DNA of 64,000 nucleotides. Source: Azospirillum brasilense (lineage in GTDB: Bacteria > Pseudomonadota > Alphaproteobacteria > Azospirillales > Azospirillaceae). Of this stretch, positions 1 through 8,179 are shown in pieces. How positions within the stretch are numbered: the first letter of the stretch is position 1; the number at the start of each line of letters is the position of its first letter. The DNA is taken from the NCBI RefSeq assembly GCF_007827795.1, contig NZ_VITI01000006.1, forward strand, positions 218,901 to 282,900. The letters are read 5' to 3'. The notes beneath the pieces are model-generated. The model searched no databases. It saw nothing but the letters and a program-made list of their open reading frames with translations, and had not been told where the DNA came from. Position numbers and translations under genes: made by a program.

Positions 1-318
1 CCCGACCTTCTGCTGCGCCCGAAGCAGCTGGAAGCCGCCGCCGCCCAGCTGGCCGCGCTGATCCCCGGCGTGGCGGCGATGGCCCCCCGCTATTCCGAGA
101 TCCGCTGCCCGATGTCGGTGGTCGCAGGGCGGGAGGACCGCATCGTCGATCCGCACGCCCACGCGGTGCGCCTGCACAACGCGGTGGCCGGATCGACGCT
201 GCATCTGCTGGCGGAAACCGGGCACATGCCGCAACACGCCCGCCCGGACGCGGTGATGGCCGCCATCGAGCGGGTGGAGCGGGCGATGACCACCGAGTCG
301 GCTCACGCGGCGACATGA
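1..318 (+). CDS. Alpha/beta hydrolase, C-terminal part (5' end outside window)
   Basis: The reading frame is open from base 1 and stops at TGA 316-318, giving the last 105 residues of a protein. The visible part has the end of an alpha/beta hydrolase fold: a strand followed by G-R-E-D-R-I-V-D, where the acid of the catalytic triad usually lies, and later G-H-M-P-Q-H, where the catalytic histidine usually lies. The nucleophile elbow is not in the window, so substrate and subfamily cannot be named. The stop overlaps the first of a series of GANTC sites. Confidence 0.75.
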   Translation, partial: PDLLLRPKQLEAAAAQLAALIPGVAAMAPRYSEIRCPMSVVAGREDRIVDPHAHAVRLHNAVAGSTLHLLAETGHMPQHARPDAVMAAIERVERAMTTESAHAAT

Positions 319-380
319 GTCGACTCTCCTGTTTCGGCGACCGAGGATTGCGACTCGAAAAAAGCGACTCGTGGCGACTC
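295..380. promoter_or_regulatory. Cluster of six GANTC (CcrM-type) methylation sites
   Basis: GAGTC or GACTC occurs at 295, 317, 322, 352, 366 and 376, six sites in 86 bases. A five-base pattern with one free position is expected about once per 256 bases. GANTC is the target of the cell-cycle methyltransferase CcrM in Alphaproteobacteria, and clusters in promoters can place a gene under methylation/GcrA control. The cluster lies directly upstream of the small gene at 469. The sites are seen; the regulation is inferred. Confidence 0.6.
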
Positions 381-391
381 GGGTGAGGGAT

Positions 392-425
392 GGTTAACAG
401 TTTGGTTACGATCCGAGGGCTAACC
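392..425 (+). promoter_or_regulatory. GGTTA direct and inverted repeats, possible operator
   Basis: GGTTAAC at 392-398 and GGTTAC at 404-409 are direct repeats 12 bases apart, and TAACC at 421-425 is the inverted copy. The first pair resembles a CtrA box (TTAA-N7-TTAA) but with a spacer one base too long and one mismatch, so it is not a clean match. It lies between the GANTC cluster and the start of the next gene and could be an operator for it. Confidence 0.35.
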
Positions 426-468
426 TTTGGCCATATCGCACACTTTCAGCGCCTCAAGGATTACGCCG

Positions 469-804
469 ATGTCCATGGCCGCCGACGTTGACACCATCGA
501 ACGCACGTCCATCGTCGCCTACACCCTCCTCAACGAGCTGCACGACGTGCTGGCTCTGCCCAAGGCGCCCGATGACGTGACGCTCGGCATCCTGATGGGG
601 CTGTCCATGTTCATGGACGACAAGGTGGGCCCGATGCGCTCCAAGCGCCTGATGTCGGAGGCGCCGACCATCGTCCTGAAGACCGACGCCCATGTCACGT
701 CGGACCAGATGCAGCGGATCATGCCGGTGCTGCGCGCCTTCGGCGACCACCTGAAGGACATGCGCGCCAAGGCCACCCGCCCGGTCGACGACACCGTCGC
801 CTGA
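469..804 (+). CDS. Small conserved-looking hypothetical protein, 111 residues
   Basis: I do not recognise this protein. It is predicted to be soluble and mostly helical, with no signal peptide, Cys pair or known motif; it begins M-S-M-A-A-D-V-D and carries a Met-rich middle (G-I-L-M-G-L-S-M-F-M-D-D-K). The ATG at 469 is preferred over a TTG at 427 because AAGGA lies nine bases upstream of it. A strong terminator follows at 831. The upstream GANTC cluster and GGTTA repeats suggest cell-cycle-linked expression, which is inference. Confidence 0.6.
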   Translation: MSMAADVDTIERTSIVAYTLLNELHDVLALPKAPDDVTLGILMGLSMFMDDKVGPMRSKRLMSEAPTIVLKTDAHVTSDQMQRIMPVLRAFGDHLKDMRAKATRPVDDTVA

Positions 805-830
805 CCGCAGAGCGCAACCCCGGTTTCACG

Positions 831-861
831 AAAGGCCCGGCCGGCAACGGCCGGGCCTTTT
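831..861 (+). terminator. Rho-independent terminator
   Basis: A 13-bp perfect stem (831-843 with 848-860) closes a GCAA loop and ends in TTTT. It lies 27 bases after the stop of the 111-residue protein and would end its transcript. The A-tract on the left arm lets it work on the other strand too. Confidence 0.85.
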
Positions 862-974
862 GCCGTTCCGGAGCCCGGCTTGACCCGTTCGGCAATTCAT
901 CGGATGCTGAAATCAATGGTTCACCGGAGGGTCGCCACCGTTGGACCGGACGCAAAGCGGGGGCGGCTTCGGCC

Positions 975-1301
975 ATGGAACTGCCAACGGGGGATTGGAT
1001 CTGGGCTCTGGCCATCGCCGCCCTTCTGACGGGGGCGACGGTCAGCGTCATCGTGCTCGCCGCCGTCGGCTCGATCCGCCGCAGCGTCAACGAGGGCGGC
1101 GCCCGCCAATCCCAGCAGATCCGCAGGCTGGCCGAGAATGTCGCCACCCTGAACGCCCAGCAGCAGGCCGCCGAGGGCCGCATCCAGACGCTGACCGAGG
1201 CGAACCGCAAGCTGGCGGAGGAGGTCGCGGCGCTGAACGAGCGGTTGCGCGACGCGGACTCCGCTCCCCGCATCACCGGCAGCGCAAGGCTCCTTCACTG
1301 A
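975..1301 (+). CDS. Membrane-anchored coiled-coil protein, 108 residues
   Basis: One N-terminal membrane segment (about residues 8-31, W-I-W-A-L-A-I-A-A-L-L-T-G) is followed by a long, charged heptad-like helix rich in Q, E, A and L (about 38-93). This is the layout of small inner-membrane anchored coiled-coil proteins; no catalytic motif is visible and I do not recognise the family. The stop at 1299-1301 is only two bases before the methyltransferase start, so the two are probably cotranscribed. The ribosome binding site is weak. Confidence 0.6.
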   Translation: MELPTGDWIWALAIAALLTGATVSVIVLAAVGSIRRSVNEGGARQSQQIRRLAENVATLNAQQQAAEGRIQTLTEANRKLAEEVAALNERLRDADSAPRITGSARLLH

Positions 1302-1303
1302 CC

Positions 1304-2143
1304 ATGCCCGATTTGTCCGACCGCCCCATCGATGGCGACACCGAGCGCGCCCGCTGGACGGCCAGCGCCGACGCCTGGGACCGCTGGGCCGACCCGATGG
1401 CCGATCTGGCCGACAAGCTGAACCAACCCCTGCTGGACGCCGCCGGGGTGACGACGGGCGACCGGGTGCTGGACCTCGCCTCCGGCGCCGGCGAACCGGC
1501 GCTGAGCGCCGCCCTCCGGACAGGTCCGGGCGGGCTGGTGGTGGGCAGCGACCTCGTGCCCGGCATGATGGCCGGCGCCCGGCGCCGCGCCGCGGGGATC
1601 GCGGAAGGACTGCGCCCGGCCTTCGCCGCCGCCGACATGACCGCCCTGCCCTTCGCCGCGGAGAGCTTCGACCGGGTTACCTGCCGCTTCGGCATCATGT
1701 TCGTTCCCGACGTGGCGGCGGCCCTGGCCGAACTGCGGCGGGTGCTGCGCCCCGGTGGGCGGGCGGCCTTCATGGTCTGGGGGCCGCGCGCCGGCAACGC
1801 CCTGTTCGACACGGTGGGCGAGGCCGTCGCCGCCCAATTGGGCGAGGACCGCAGCCTGGACCCGCTGTTCCGCTTCGCCGCCCCCGGCCTTCTGGCGGAA
1901 GCGATGCGCGTCGCCGGCTTCGCCACCGTGGGCGAGACCGACATCACCCCGGTTCGCAAGGCCCCGCAGGGCCAACCCTTCTGGCGCGCCACGCTGGAGA
2001 TGAGCTTCGGCCACCGCCTGCACGACCTCACCACCGGGCAGCGCACCGACCTGGACGCCGAGGTGACCCGCCGCTTCGACGCGCAAGCGCAAGGCGGCAC
2101 GATCCTCCTGCCCATCCACGTCCGCATCGTGACCGGCGCCTAA
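1304..2143 (+). CDS. Class I SAM-dependent methyltransferase
   Basis: This 279-residue protein has SAM-binding motif I (V-L-D-L-A-S-G-A-G-E, about residues 54-63), an acidic motif II region (V-G-S-D), and the A-A-D-M-T-A-L-P-F segment followed by F-D-R-V-T-C-R-F, typical of UbiE/type-11 methyltransferases. The R-R-V-L-R-P-G-G motif also fits. The methyl acceptor cannot be told from sequence. The start ATG follows the previous gene by two bases; upstream in-frame codons belong to a shadow of that gene. A REP-like element follows directly. Confidence 0.8.
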   Translation: MPDLSDRPIDGDTERARWTASADAWDRWADPMADLADKLNQPLLDAAGVTTGDRVLDLASGAGEPALSAALRTGPGGLVVGSDLVPGMMAGARRRAAGIAEGLRPAFAAADMTALPFAAESFDRVTCRFGIMFVPDVAAALAELRRVLRPGGRAAFMVWGPRAGNALFDTVGEAVAAQLGEDRSLDPLFRFAAPGLLAEAMRVAGFATVGETDITPVRKAPQGQPFWRATLEMSFGHRLHDLTTGQRTDLDAEVTRRFDAQAQGGTILLPIHVRIVTGA

Positions 2144-2145
2144 TT

Positions 2146-2245
2146 CCCTCCCCTGCGAAGCTCTCGCGCAAACCGAAGGTTTGCGCTGACGCGGCAGGCG
2201 GACCTTTGGTCCGCCGAGAGCGGGGGAGGGTCAGGGAGGGGCAAC
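2146..2245. repeat. REP-like multi-hairpin palindromic element A
   Basis: The outer arms CCCTCCCCTGC and GCGGGGGAGGG enclose two perfect internal hairpins: CGCAAACC-GAA-GGTTTGCG (near 2167) and GGCGGACC-TTT-GGTCCGCC (about 2197-2215), with CTCTCG/CGAGAG closing them. The outer arm sequences recur at 12102 and 50421. It sits immediately after a stop codon, as REP elements usually do, and may also act as a transcript end stabiliser. Confidence 0.8.
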
Positions 2246-2373
2246 ACGTTCCACCCCGACAACGCGCCCAAGTGCCGCAGCCGTCCCACCGAGCCATATC
2301 CCCGGTTGACCGCGCGCCCGCGCATTCCTTTGGATGTTGCGTGCCGACGGGCCTCGCCCGTCCGGCATCCGAG

Positions 2374-2542
2374 AGGAGGTGATGCGCTTGAAAAGGTACC
2401 TGAAGTGGTTCCGACGCTTCTGGTTCCGGATGAAGTTCGAGTTCGAAGCGGGCTTCAACCAGGGTCACAATCGCTAAGGAACCGATGGGCGGGGTCGGGG
2501 AACCGGCTCCGCCTCCAGGACACCGAAGGCGCATCACCTCCT
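2374..2542. repeat. 14-nt perfect inverted repeat mimicking 16S tail and its complement
   Basis: AGGAGGTGATGCGC at 2374-2387 is repeated in inverse as GCGCATCACCTCCT at 2529-2542. The left copy contains AGGAGGTGAT, a ten-base complement of the usual 16S rRNA 3' tail; the right copy contains ATCACCTCCT, the tail sequence itself. The arms enclose the possible small ORF 2388-2477. If both are in one RNA they could pair and hide the ribosome binding site. A 7-bp hairpin (GACGGGC-CTC-GCCCGTC, 2346-2362) lies just upstream. Confidence 0.7.
2388..2477 (+). CDS. Possible 29-residue aromatic, basic small protein
   Basis: A TTG start at 2388 lies eight bases after a very strong ribosome binding site (AGGAGGTGAT); an in-frame ATG at 2382 overlaps that site and is less likely. 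The product is rich in K, R, F, W and Y in its first half (M-K-R-Y-L-K-W-F-R-R-F-W-F-R) and ends G-F-N-Q-G-H-N-R before TAA. I do not recognise it. The exceptional ribosome binding site and the flanking inverted repeat are the reasons to list it; it could be non-coding. Confidence 0.4.
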   Translation: MKRYLKWFRRFWFRMKFEFEAGFNQGHNR

Positions 2543-2661
2543 TGCCTCACAAAATACCACAGCCCCGAAAGCCGTCAACGGGACGCAAAAGCGCTCCCGT
2601 TCTTGCTCCGTTCGATTCGCGACACTATTCTTTCCGGTCTCAGCGAATCATCCGGTCCTTC

Positions 2662-5142
2662 ATGCCCGATCTCCCCTCCCCCCTCCTCCCCGCCAACGTC
2701 CAGGGCTGGTTCCGGTCGCGGGGCTGGGCGCCGCACCCGCACCAGCTCGCCATGGTCGAGGCGGCGGCGGCCGGGGACAGCGCCCTGCTGATCGCGCCGA
2801 CCGGCGGCGGCAAGACGCTGGCCGGCTTCCTGCCCTCGCTGATCGATCTGGCGGAGCGCCCGCGGGAGGGGCTGCACACGCTCTACATCTCGCCGCTGAA
2901 GGCTCTCGCGGTGGACATCCAGCGCAATCTGGAGGAGCCCGTCGCCGAGATGCGGCTGCCCATCCGCACCGAGACCCGCACCGGCGACACGCCCGAATCC
3001 AAGCGGCGGCGGCAGCGGGCCAACCCGCCGCACATTCTGATGACCACGCCGGAAAGTCTGGCGCTGATGATCGCCTACGCCGACGCGGCGACGATCTTCC
3101 GGCACCTGCGCTGCGTCATCATCGACGAGTTGCACGCCCTGGCCGGGACCAAGCGCGGCGACTTGCTGGCCCTGGGGCTGGCGCGGCTGGCGAAACTGGC
3201 GCCGCAGGCCCGGCGGGTCGGGCTGTCGGCCACGGTGGCGGAGCCGGCGCAGCTGCTCGCCTGGCTGTCGAAGACCGGACACGCGGACGGCGGCGACGTG
3301 CGGCTGGTCACCGGCCGGGCCGGCGCCTCCGCCGAGGTGGACATCCTGACGACGCGCGAGCGGCTGCCCTGGTCCGGCCGCATGGCCATGCACGCGCTGA
3401 AGGAGGTGTACCAGCGCATCCGCGCCCACCGCACCACGCTGCTCTTCGTCAACACCCGCGCCCAGGCGGAGCTGATCTTCCAGGAACTCTGGCGCCTCAA
3501 CGACGACACCCTGCCCATCGCGCTCCATCACGGCTCGCTGGCGGCGGAGCAGCGGCGCAAGGTCGAGGCCGCCATGGCGGCGGGCAAGCTGCGGGCGGTG
3601 GTGGCGACCTCCTCGCTCGACCTCGGCATCGACTGGGCGGCGGTCGATCTGGTCGTGCAGATCGGCGCGCCGAAGGGGGCGAGCCGGCTGGTCCAGCGCA
3701 TCGGCCGCGCCAACCACCGGCTCGACGAGCCGAGCCGCGCCCTGCTCGTTCCCGCCAACCGCTTCGAGGTGCTGGAATGCCGCGCCGCCCTGGACGCCGT
3801 GGCGGCCATGAGCCTGGACGGCGAGCGGCCCCGCCCCGGCGGGCTGGACGTGCTGGCCCAGCACATGCTCGGCATGGCCTGCGCGGAGCCGTTCCGGCCC
3901 GACGACCTGTACGACGAGGTGGTCTGCGCCGCCCCCTACGCCGGGCTGGCGCGGGACGAGTTCGACGACGTGCTGGATTTCGTGGCGACCGGCGGCTACG
4001 CGCTCGGCAATTACGAACGCTTCCACCGGCTGACGCTGCGCGAGGACGGGCGCATGGCGGTGGCCGGGCCGGCGGTGGCGCGGCAGTACCGCATGAACGT
4101 CGGCACCATCACGCAGGAGGCCATGCTGCGCGTGCGCCTGAGCCGCGGCCTGGTGCTGGGCGAGGTGGAGGAGCATTTCATCCAGGGCCTCACCCCCGGC
4201 GACACCTTCGTCTTCGCCGGCCAGCTGCTGAAGTTCCTCGGCATCCGCGAGATGGAGGCGCAGGTCGCCAAGGGCGGCACCGGGGAGCCGAAGGTCCCGG
4301 CCTACGCCGGCGGGCGGCTGCCGCTGACCACGGCGCTGGCCGACCGGGTGCGCGCGATGCTGGCCGACCCGGCGCAGTGGCCCGGCCTGCCGGAGGACGT
4401 GCAGGAATGGCTGCGGCTGCAGCGCTGGCGCTCCGTCCTGCCGGCGCGCGACGGGCTGCTGGTGGAGAGCTTCCCCAAGGCGGGCAAGCGCTTCCTCGTC
4501 GTCTACGCCTTCGAGGGGCGGAACGCGCACCAGACCCTGGGGATGCTGCTGACCCGCCGGATGGAGCGGATGGGCTACGGCCCGCTCGGCTTCGTCGCCA
4601 CCGACTATGTGCTGGCGGTGTGGTCGCTGCGAACGCCGAAGGATATGGACGGGCTGTTCGACCAGGACATGCTGGGCGACGATCTGGAAGCCTGGATGGA
4701 CGAGTCCTCGATGCTGCGGCGGACCTTCCGCAACGTGGCGCTGATCACCGGGGTCATCGACCGCCGCCATCCCAGACAGGAGAAGTCGGGGCGGCAGGTC
4801 ACCTTCTCCTCCGACCTGATCTACGACGTGCTGCGCAAGCACGACCCCGGCCATGTGCTGCTGCGCGCCACCCGCGCCGACGCGGCGGGCGGGCTGACCG
4901 ACGTGCGGCGCCTGTCGGATTTCCTCACACGGGTGAAGGGCCGCATCACCCACAAGGACCTCGACCGCATCTCCCCCCTCGCCGTGCCGGTCATCCTGGA
5001 GATCGGTCGGGAACGGGTGGACGGCTCCGCCACCGACGAGCTTCTGGAGCAGGCCGCCGCCGATCTGGTGGCCGAGGCGATGCCGGAGCTGGACTTGCCC
5101 CGTGCTGAGCCCCGTGATGCACAGGGCCGGCTGACGCTATGA
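2662..5142 (+). CDS. Ligase-associated DNA damage response DEXH-box helicase
   Basis: This 826-residue superfamily 2 helicase is of the Lhr-like type found with ATP-dependent DNA ligases. Walker A is A-P-T-G-G-G-K-T (45-52), motif II is D-E-L-H, motif III is L-S-A-T, and the C-terminal helicase half shows T-S-S-L-D-L-G-I-D and Q-R-I-G-R-A-N-H-R, followed by the long Lhr-associated C-terminal region. It should unwind DNA or RNA-DNA at damage using ATP. The ATG at 2662 begins the usual family N-terminus. Its stop overlaps the pdeM start (ATGA), so the two are coupled. The ligase and exonuclease partners of the usual four-gene system are not in this window. Confidence 0.9.
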   Translation: MPDLPSPLLPANVQGWFRSRGWAPHPHQLAMVEAAAAGDSALLIAPTGGGKTLAGFLPSLIDLAERPREGLHTLYISPLKALAVDIQRNLEEPVAEMRLPIRTETRTGDTPESKRRRQRANPPHILMTTPESLALMIAYADAATIFRHLRCVIIDELHALAGTKRGDLLALGLARLAKLAPQARRVGLSATVAEPAQLLAWLSKTGHADGGDVRLVTGRAGASAEVDILTTRERLPWSGRMAMHALKEVYQRIRAHRTTLLFVNTRAQAELIFQELWRLNDDTLPIALHHGSLAAEQRRKVEAAMAAGKLRAVVATSSLDLGIDWAAVDLVVQIGAPKGASRLVQRIGRANHRLDEPSRALLVPANRFEVLECRAALDAVAAMSLDGERPRPGGLDVLAQHMLGMACAEPFRPDDLYDEVVCAAPYAGLARDEFDDVLDFVATGGYALGNYERFHRLTLREDGRMAVAGPAVARQYRMNVGTITQEAMLRVRLSRGLVLGEVEEHFIQGLTPGDTFVFAGQLLKFLGIREMEAQVAKGGTGEPKVPAYAGGRLPLTTALADRVRAMLADPAQWPGLPEDVQEWLRLQRWRSVLPARDGLLVESFPKAGKRFLVVYAFEGRNAHQTLGMLLTRRMERMGYGPLGFVATDYVLAVWSLRTPKDMDGLFDQDMLGDDLEAWMDESSMLRRTFRNVALITGVIDRRHPRQEKSGRQVTFSSDLIYDVLRKHDPGHVLLRATRADAAGGLTDVRRLSDFLTRVKGRITHKDLDRISPLAVPVILEIGRERVDGSATDELLEQAAADLVAEAMPELDLPRAEPRDAQGRLTL

Positions 5143-5831
5143 TGATCATGGACACGACGATGACCCTGCGGGGCGCCGCACTGGCCCCCGATCCCTCCGG
5201 CGCGCTGGTCTGGCCGGCGGAGCGGACCCTGGTGGTCGCCGACCTGCATCTGGAGAAGGGCTCCGCCTTCGCGGCGCGCGGGCGGATGCTGCCGCCCTAC
5301 GACACGCGGGCGACGCTCGACCGGCTGGCGGATCTGGTGGAGCGGCTGGCCCCGCAGCGGGTGATCTGCCTGGGCGACAGCTTCCACGACCGCCGCGCGG
5401 CGAGCCGCATGGAGGCGGGGGACGTGGCGCGGCTGCGCGACCTGACCGGGCGGGTGGCGGACTGGCTGTGGGTCACCGGCAACCACGACCCGGAACCGCC
5501 GGAGGGGTTCGGCGGGCGCATCCTGGACGAGCTGGCGCTCGGCCCGCTGACCTTCCGGCACGAGGCGGTGCCCGGCGCCTTGGGCGAATTGTCGGGGCAT
5601 CTGCACCCGGTGGCCGCCGTCGTGGTGCCGGGACGGCGTGTGCGGGAGCGCTGCTTCGCCTTCGACGGAGGAAAGCTGATCCTGCCGGCCTTCGGCGCCT
5701 TCGCGGGCGGGCTGAACGTGCTGGACCCGGCGGTGTCAGGCCTGCTGGCGGAGCGGTTCGAAGTGCATCTGCTGGCCCGCGGCAAGCTCCACCGCTTCCC
5801 GCGCAGCCGCCTGTCTCCGGATAAGGGGTAA
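5139..5831 (+). CDS. pdeM: Ligase-associated metallophosphoesterase PdeM
   Basis: This 230-residue calcineurin-like phosphoesterase has all metal-binding motifs in order: D-L-H-L-E-K-G, L-G-D-S-F-H-D, G-N-H-D-P and G-H-L-H-P. The family (ligase-associated DNA damage response endonuclease PdeM) occurs with the helicase encoded just upstream, whose stop codon it overlaps. Three start codons lie close together (5139, 5142 and 5148); the first is given. It probably processes DNA ends, cytoplasmically; the exact substrate is not shown by sequence. Confidence 0.9.
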   Translation: MMIMDTTMTLRGAALAPDPSGALVWPAERTLVVADLHLEKGSAFAARGRMLPPYDTRATLDRLADLVERLAPQRVICLGDSFHDRRAASRMEAGDVARLRDLTGRVADWLWVTGNHDPEPPEGFGGRILDELALGPLTFRHEAVPGALGELSGHLHPVAAVVVPGRRVRERCFAFDGGKLILPAFGAFAGGLNVLDPAVSGLLAERFEVHLLARGKLHRFPRSRLSPDKG

Positions 5832-5867
5832 AGAAAAAGCCCGGAGAGTCGGGGGAACTCTCCGGGC
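5832..5867 (-). terminator. Terminator for the fasciclin gene (minus strand)
   Basis: An 11-bp perfect stem (GCCCGGAGAGT, 5839-5849, with 5857-5867) is followed on the minus strand by a T-rich tract. It lies 66 bases after the end of the minus-strand fasciclin gene and directly after the pdeM stop, so it probably serves both converging genes. Confidence 0.85.
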
Positions 5868-5933
5868 GAGTGGTCCTGCCGGAACCGGCGGTGAAACGTC
5901 CGGCAGGAGGGACCTCGATGAAAAAGCAGAACG

Positions 5934-6422
5934 TCAGTTCGGCATCATGACCGTGTCGATCACGTGGATGACGCCGTTGGACGCCATGATGTCGGGCTTC
6001 ACGACCTTCGCGTTGTCCACCATCACGCCGCCCTTCGTCGCGTCGATGTCCACGGTGGTGCCTTGCACGGTTTTCGGCGATGCCGTCTTGCCGGCGATAT
6101 CGGCCGAGGTCACCTTGCCCGACACCACATGATAGGTGAGTACGGAGCGGAGCTTCTCGCGGTTCTCCGGTTTCAGCAGATTTTCGACGGTGCCGGCGGG
6201 AAGCTTGGCGAATGCCTCGTCGGTCGGGGCGAAGACGGTGAAGGGACCGCTGCCCTTCAGCGTGTCCGCAAGGCCGGCGGCCTGGACGGCCTGGACCAGC
6301 GTCTTGAACTGGCCCGCCGCGACGGCGGTGTCCACGACGTCCGCCGCCTTCGCGGCGACAGCGGCGAGGGACAGCGGCAGGGCGACGGTGGCGGCGGTCA
6401 GCAGGCGTGACAGGCGGGACAT
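5934..6422 (-). CDS. Secreted fasciclin (FAS1) domain protein
   Basis: The 162-residue product has an N-terminal signal peptide (about residues 1-26, ending A-A-K-A-A-D) and one FAS1 domain, shown by the H1 motif [11 protein letters not shown] and the H2 motif N-G-V-I-H-V-I-D near the C-terminus. FAS1 proteins are exported adhesion or matrix proteins; the molecular partner here is unknown. The ATG at 6422 is chosen because GGAGG lies upstream at good spacing; the frame extends further but that part is low complexity. It diverges from the photolyase gene. Confidence 0.88.
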   Translation of the reverse strand: MSRLSRLLTAATVALPLSLAAVAAKAADVVDTAVAAGQFKTLVQAVQAAGLADTLKGSGPFTVFAPTDEAFAKLPAGTVENLLKPENREKLRSVLTYHVVSGKVTSADIAGKTASPKTVQGTTVDIDATKGGVMVDNAKVVKPDIMASNGVIHVIDTVMMPN

Positions 6423-6585
6423 GTGGTTTCCTCCGTTGGATGGCGTCTCGTTCCTCCCCCGACCGTGGAACCGGCGCCGTCGGCCGCCGTGCCTCCGGCT
6501 CCACGTCGTGGCAGCGAAGGCGGAAATAGCGGCGCTGAAATCGCGGTCAATAGGATTTCCCCAGGAAAAATTTTTGCCGTCGTGG

Positions 6586-6615
6586 TGATCCGGAGCAATC
6601 GGCGCCGCGTAGCAA
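6586..6615 (+). promoter_or_regulatory. RpoE-type (ChrR-controlled) promoter for photolyase
   Basis: TGATCC (6586-6591) is followed after exactly 18 bases by TAGCAA (6610-6615). This fits the TGATCC-N18-TAAGA pattern of RpoE-ChrR promoters in Rhodobacter, whose regulon includes photolyase. It lies about 75 bases before the photolyase start, so singlet-oxygen or light-stress induction is likely. The motif is seen; the sigma factor is inferred. Confidence 0.5.
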
Positions 6616-6690
6616 GAGCCATTGACCGTGGTCATTGACTGCGGCGTTTTGGCATGCCCGTTTTTCTGTCCATTTCCTTAAAGTTGGCCG

Positions 6691-8148
6691 ATGAAGACCG
6701 CTCAATCCCCCATCCTCGTCTGGTTCCGCAACGATCTTCGCCTTGCCGACAACCCGGCGCTCAGCGCCGCGGCGGAGGATGGGGCGCCGGTCATCCCGGT
6801 CTATATCCGGGAGAAGGACGCCCACGATCCCTGGCTTCCCGGCGGCGCCTCGCGCTGGTGGCTGCACGGCAGCCTGGAGCGGCTGGGCAAGGCGCTGGCC
6901 AAGCTCGGCTCGCCCCTGGTGCTGCGCAGCGGCGACCCCGCCGCCGTGCTGGCGGCGCTGGCCGAGGAGACCGGCGCCGACACGGTGCTGTGCAACCGCC
7001 GCGCCGGCCCCACCGCCATCGCCCGCGACCGCCGGGTGGGCGAGCGGCTGACCGCACGCGGCGTGACGGTTCATCCCCACAACGCCGCCCTGCTCTATGA
7101 GCCGGGAACCATCCGCACCAAGTCCGACACGCCCTTCCGGGTGTTCACGCCCTTCTGGAAGGCGCTGCTCACCATGCCGGAGCCGCCGCGTCCCAGCCGC
7201 GCGCCAACCAGGCTGACGCCGCCGGGCAAACCGGTGTCCAGCGAGTCGCTGAAGGATTGGGACCTGCTGCCCACCGCGCCGGACTGGGCCGGCGGCCTGC
7301 GCGACCGCTGGGAGCCCGGCGAGGAGGCGGCACGGGAGCGGCTGGCCGATTTCCTGGATGGGCCGGTCGCCGCCTACCCGGCGGAGCGCGACCGCCCGGA
7401 CCATGACGGTACGTCTTCCATGTCCCCCTATCTCGCCTTCGGGGAGATCGGGCCGCGGCAGATCTGGCACGCCGCGCGCCACGCCGCCGCCGAGCGGCAT
7501 GAACTGGCCGCCGGCGCCGAGTCCTTCCTGCGGGAGCTCGGCTGGCGGGAATTCAACCATCATCTGCTACGCGAGGAGCCGGGCATTCCGGACACGCCGC
7601 TGGACGCGCGCTTCACCCGTTTTCCCTGGCGGACGGACAAGGCGGGCTTGCGCGCGTGGCAGAGCGGGCACACCGGATACCCCATCGTGGATGCCGGCAT
7701 GCGGCAGCTCTGGCAGACCGGCTGGATGCACAACCGCGTGCGCATGATCGTCGGCTCCTTCCTCATCAAGGACCTGCTGATTCCCTGGCAGGAGGGCGAG
7801 GCGTGGTTCTGGGACACGCTGGTCGACGCCGACATCGCCAACAACGCCGGCAACTGGCAGTGGGTGGCCGGCTGCGGCGCCGACGCGGCGCCGTTCTTCC
7901 GCGTCTTCAACCCGATCCTCCAGGGCGAGAAGTTCGACCCGGAGGGCGCCTATGTCCGGCGCTACGTGCCGGAGCTGGACAAGCTGCCCAGCCGCTGGAT
8001 CCACAAGCCCTGGGAGGCGCCGGACGAGGCGCTGCGGCAGGCGGGGATCACCCTCGGCAAGGACTATCCACGGCCGATCGTCAACCACGGCACCGCCCGC
8101 GACCGCGCGTTGGCCGCCTTCAACGAGATCAAGAAAGCCGGCGATTGA
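6691..8148 (+). CDS. phrB: Deoxyribodipyrimidine photolyase (class I)
   Basis: This 485-residue flavoprotein repairs UV-made pyrimidine dimers with blue light. The N-terminal alpha/beta domain opens with W-F-R-N-D-L-R-L-A-D-N, which is standard for the family. The C-terminal FAD domain contains T-G-Y-P-I-V-D-A-G-M-R-Q-L, W-M-H-N-R-V-R-M-I-V and the stretch D-I-A-N-N-A-G-N-W-Q-W, typical of class I CPD photolyases. Full length. The upstream TGATCC-type promoter suggests photo-oxidative stress control. Confidence 0.95.
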   Translation: MKTAQSPILVWFRNDLRLADNPALSAAAEDGAPVIPVYIREKDAHDPWLPGGASRWWLHGSLERLGKALAKLGSPLVLRSGDPAAVLAALAEETGADTVLCNRRAGPTAIARDRRVGERLTARGVTVHPHNAALLYEPGTIRTKSDTPFRVFTPFWKALLTMPEPPRPSRAPTRLTPPGKPVSSESLKDWDLLPTAPDWAGGLRDRWEPGEEAARERLADFLDGPVAAYPAERDRPDHDGTSSMSPYLAFGEIGPRQIWHAARHAAAERHELAAGAESFLRELGWREFNHHLLREEPGIPDTPLDARFTRFPWRTDKAGLRAWQSGHTGYPIVDAGMRQLWQTGWMHNRVRMIVGSFLIKDLLIPWQEGEAWFWDTLVDADIANNAGNWQWVAGCGADAAPFFRVFNPILQGEKFDPEGAYVRRYVPELDKLPSRWIHKPWEAPDEALRQAGITLGKDYPRPIVNHGTARDRALAAFNEIKKAGD

Positions 8149-8179
8149 TCGACGCGGAGTCGTGAAATCCGACCGTGTG

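Noticed and set aside
392..409. CtrA binding site
   Set aside because: The half-sites are one base too far apart (N8) and the second is TTAC, so I list it only as an undefined operator.
2306..2791. A 161-codon plus-strand frame leading into the helicase
   Set aside because: It has no ribosome binding site, crosses the inverted repeat and runs into the helicase gene in the wrong frame.
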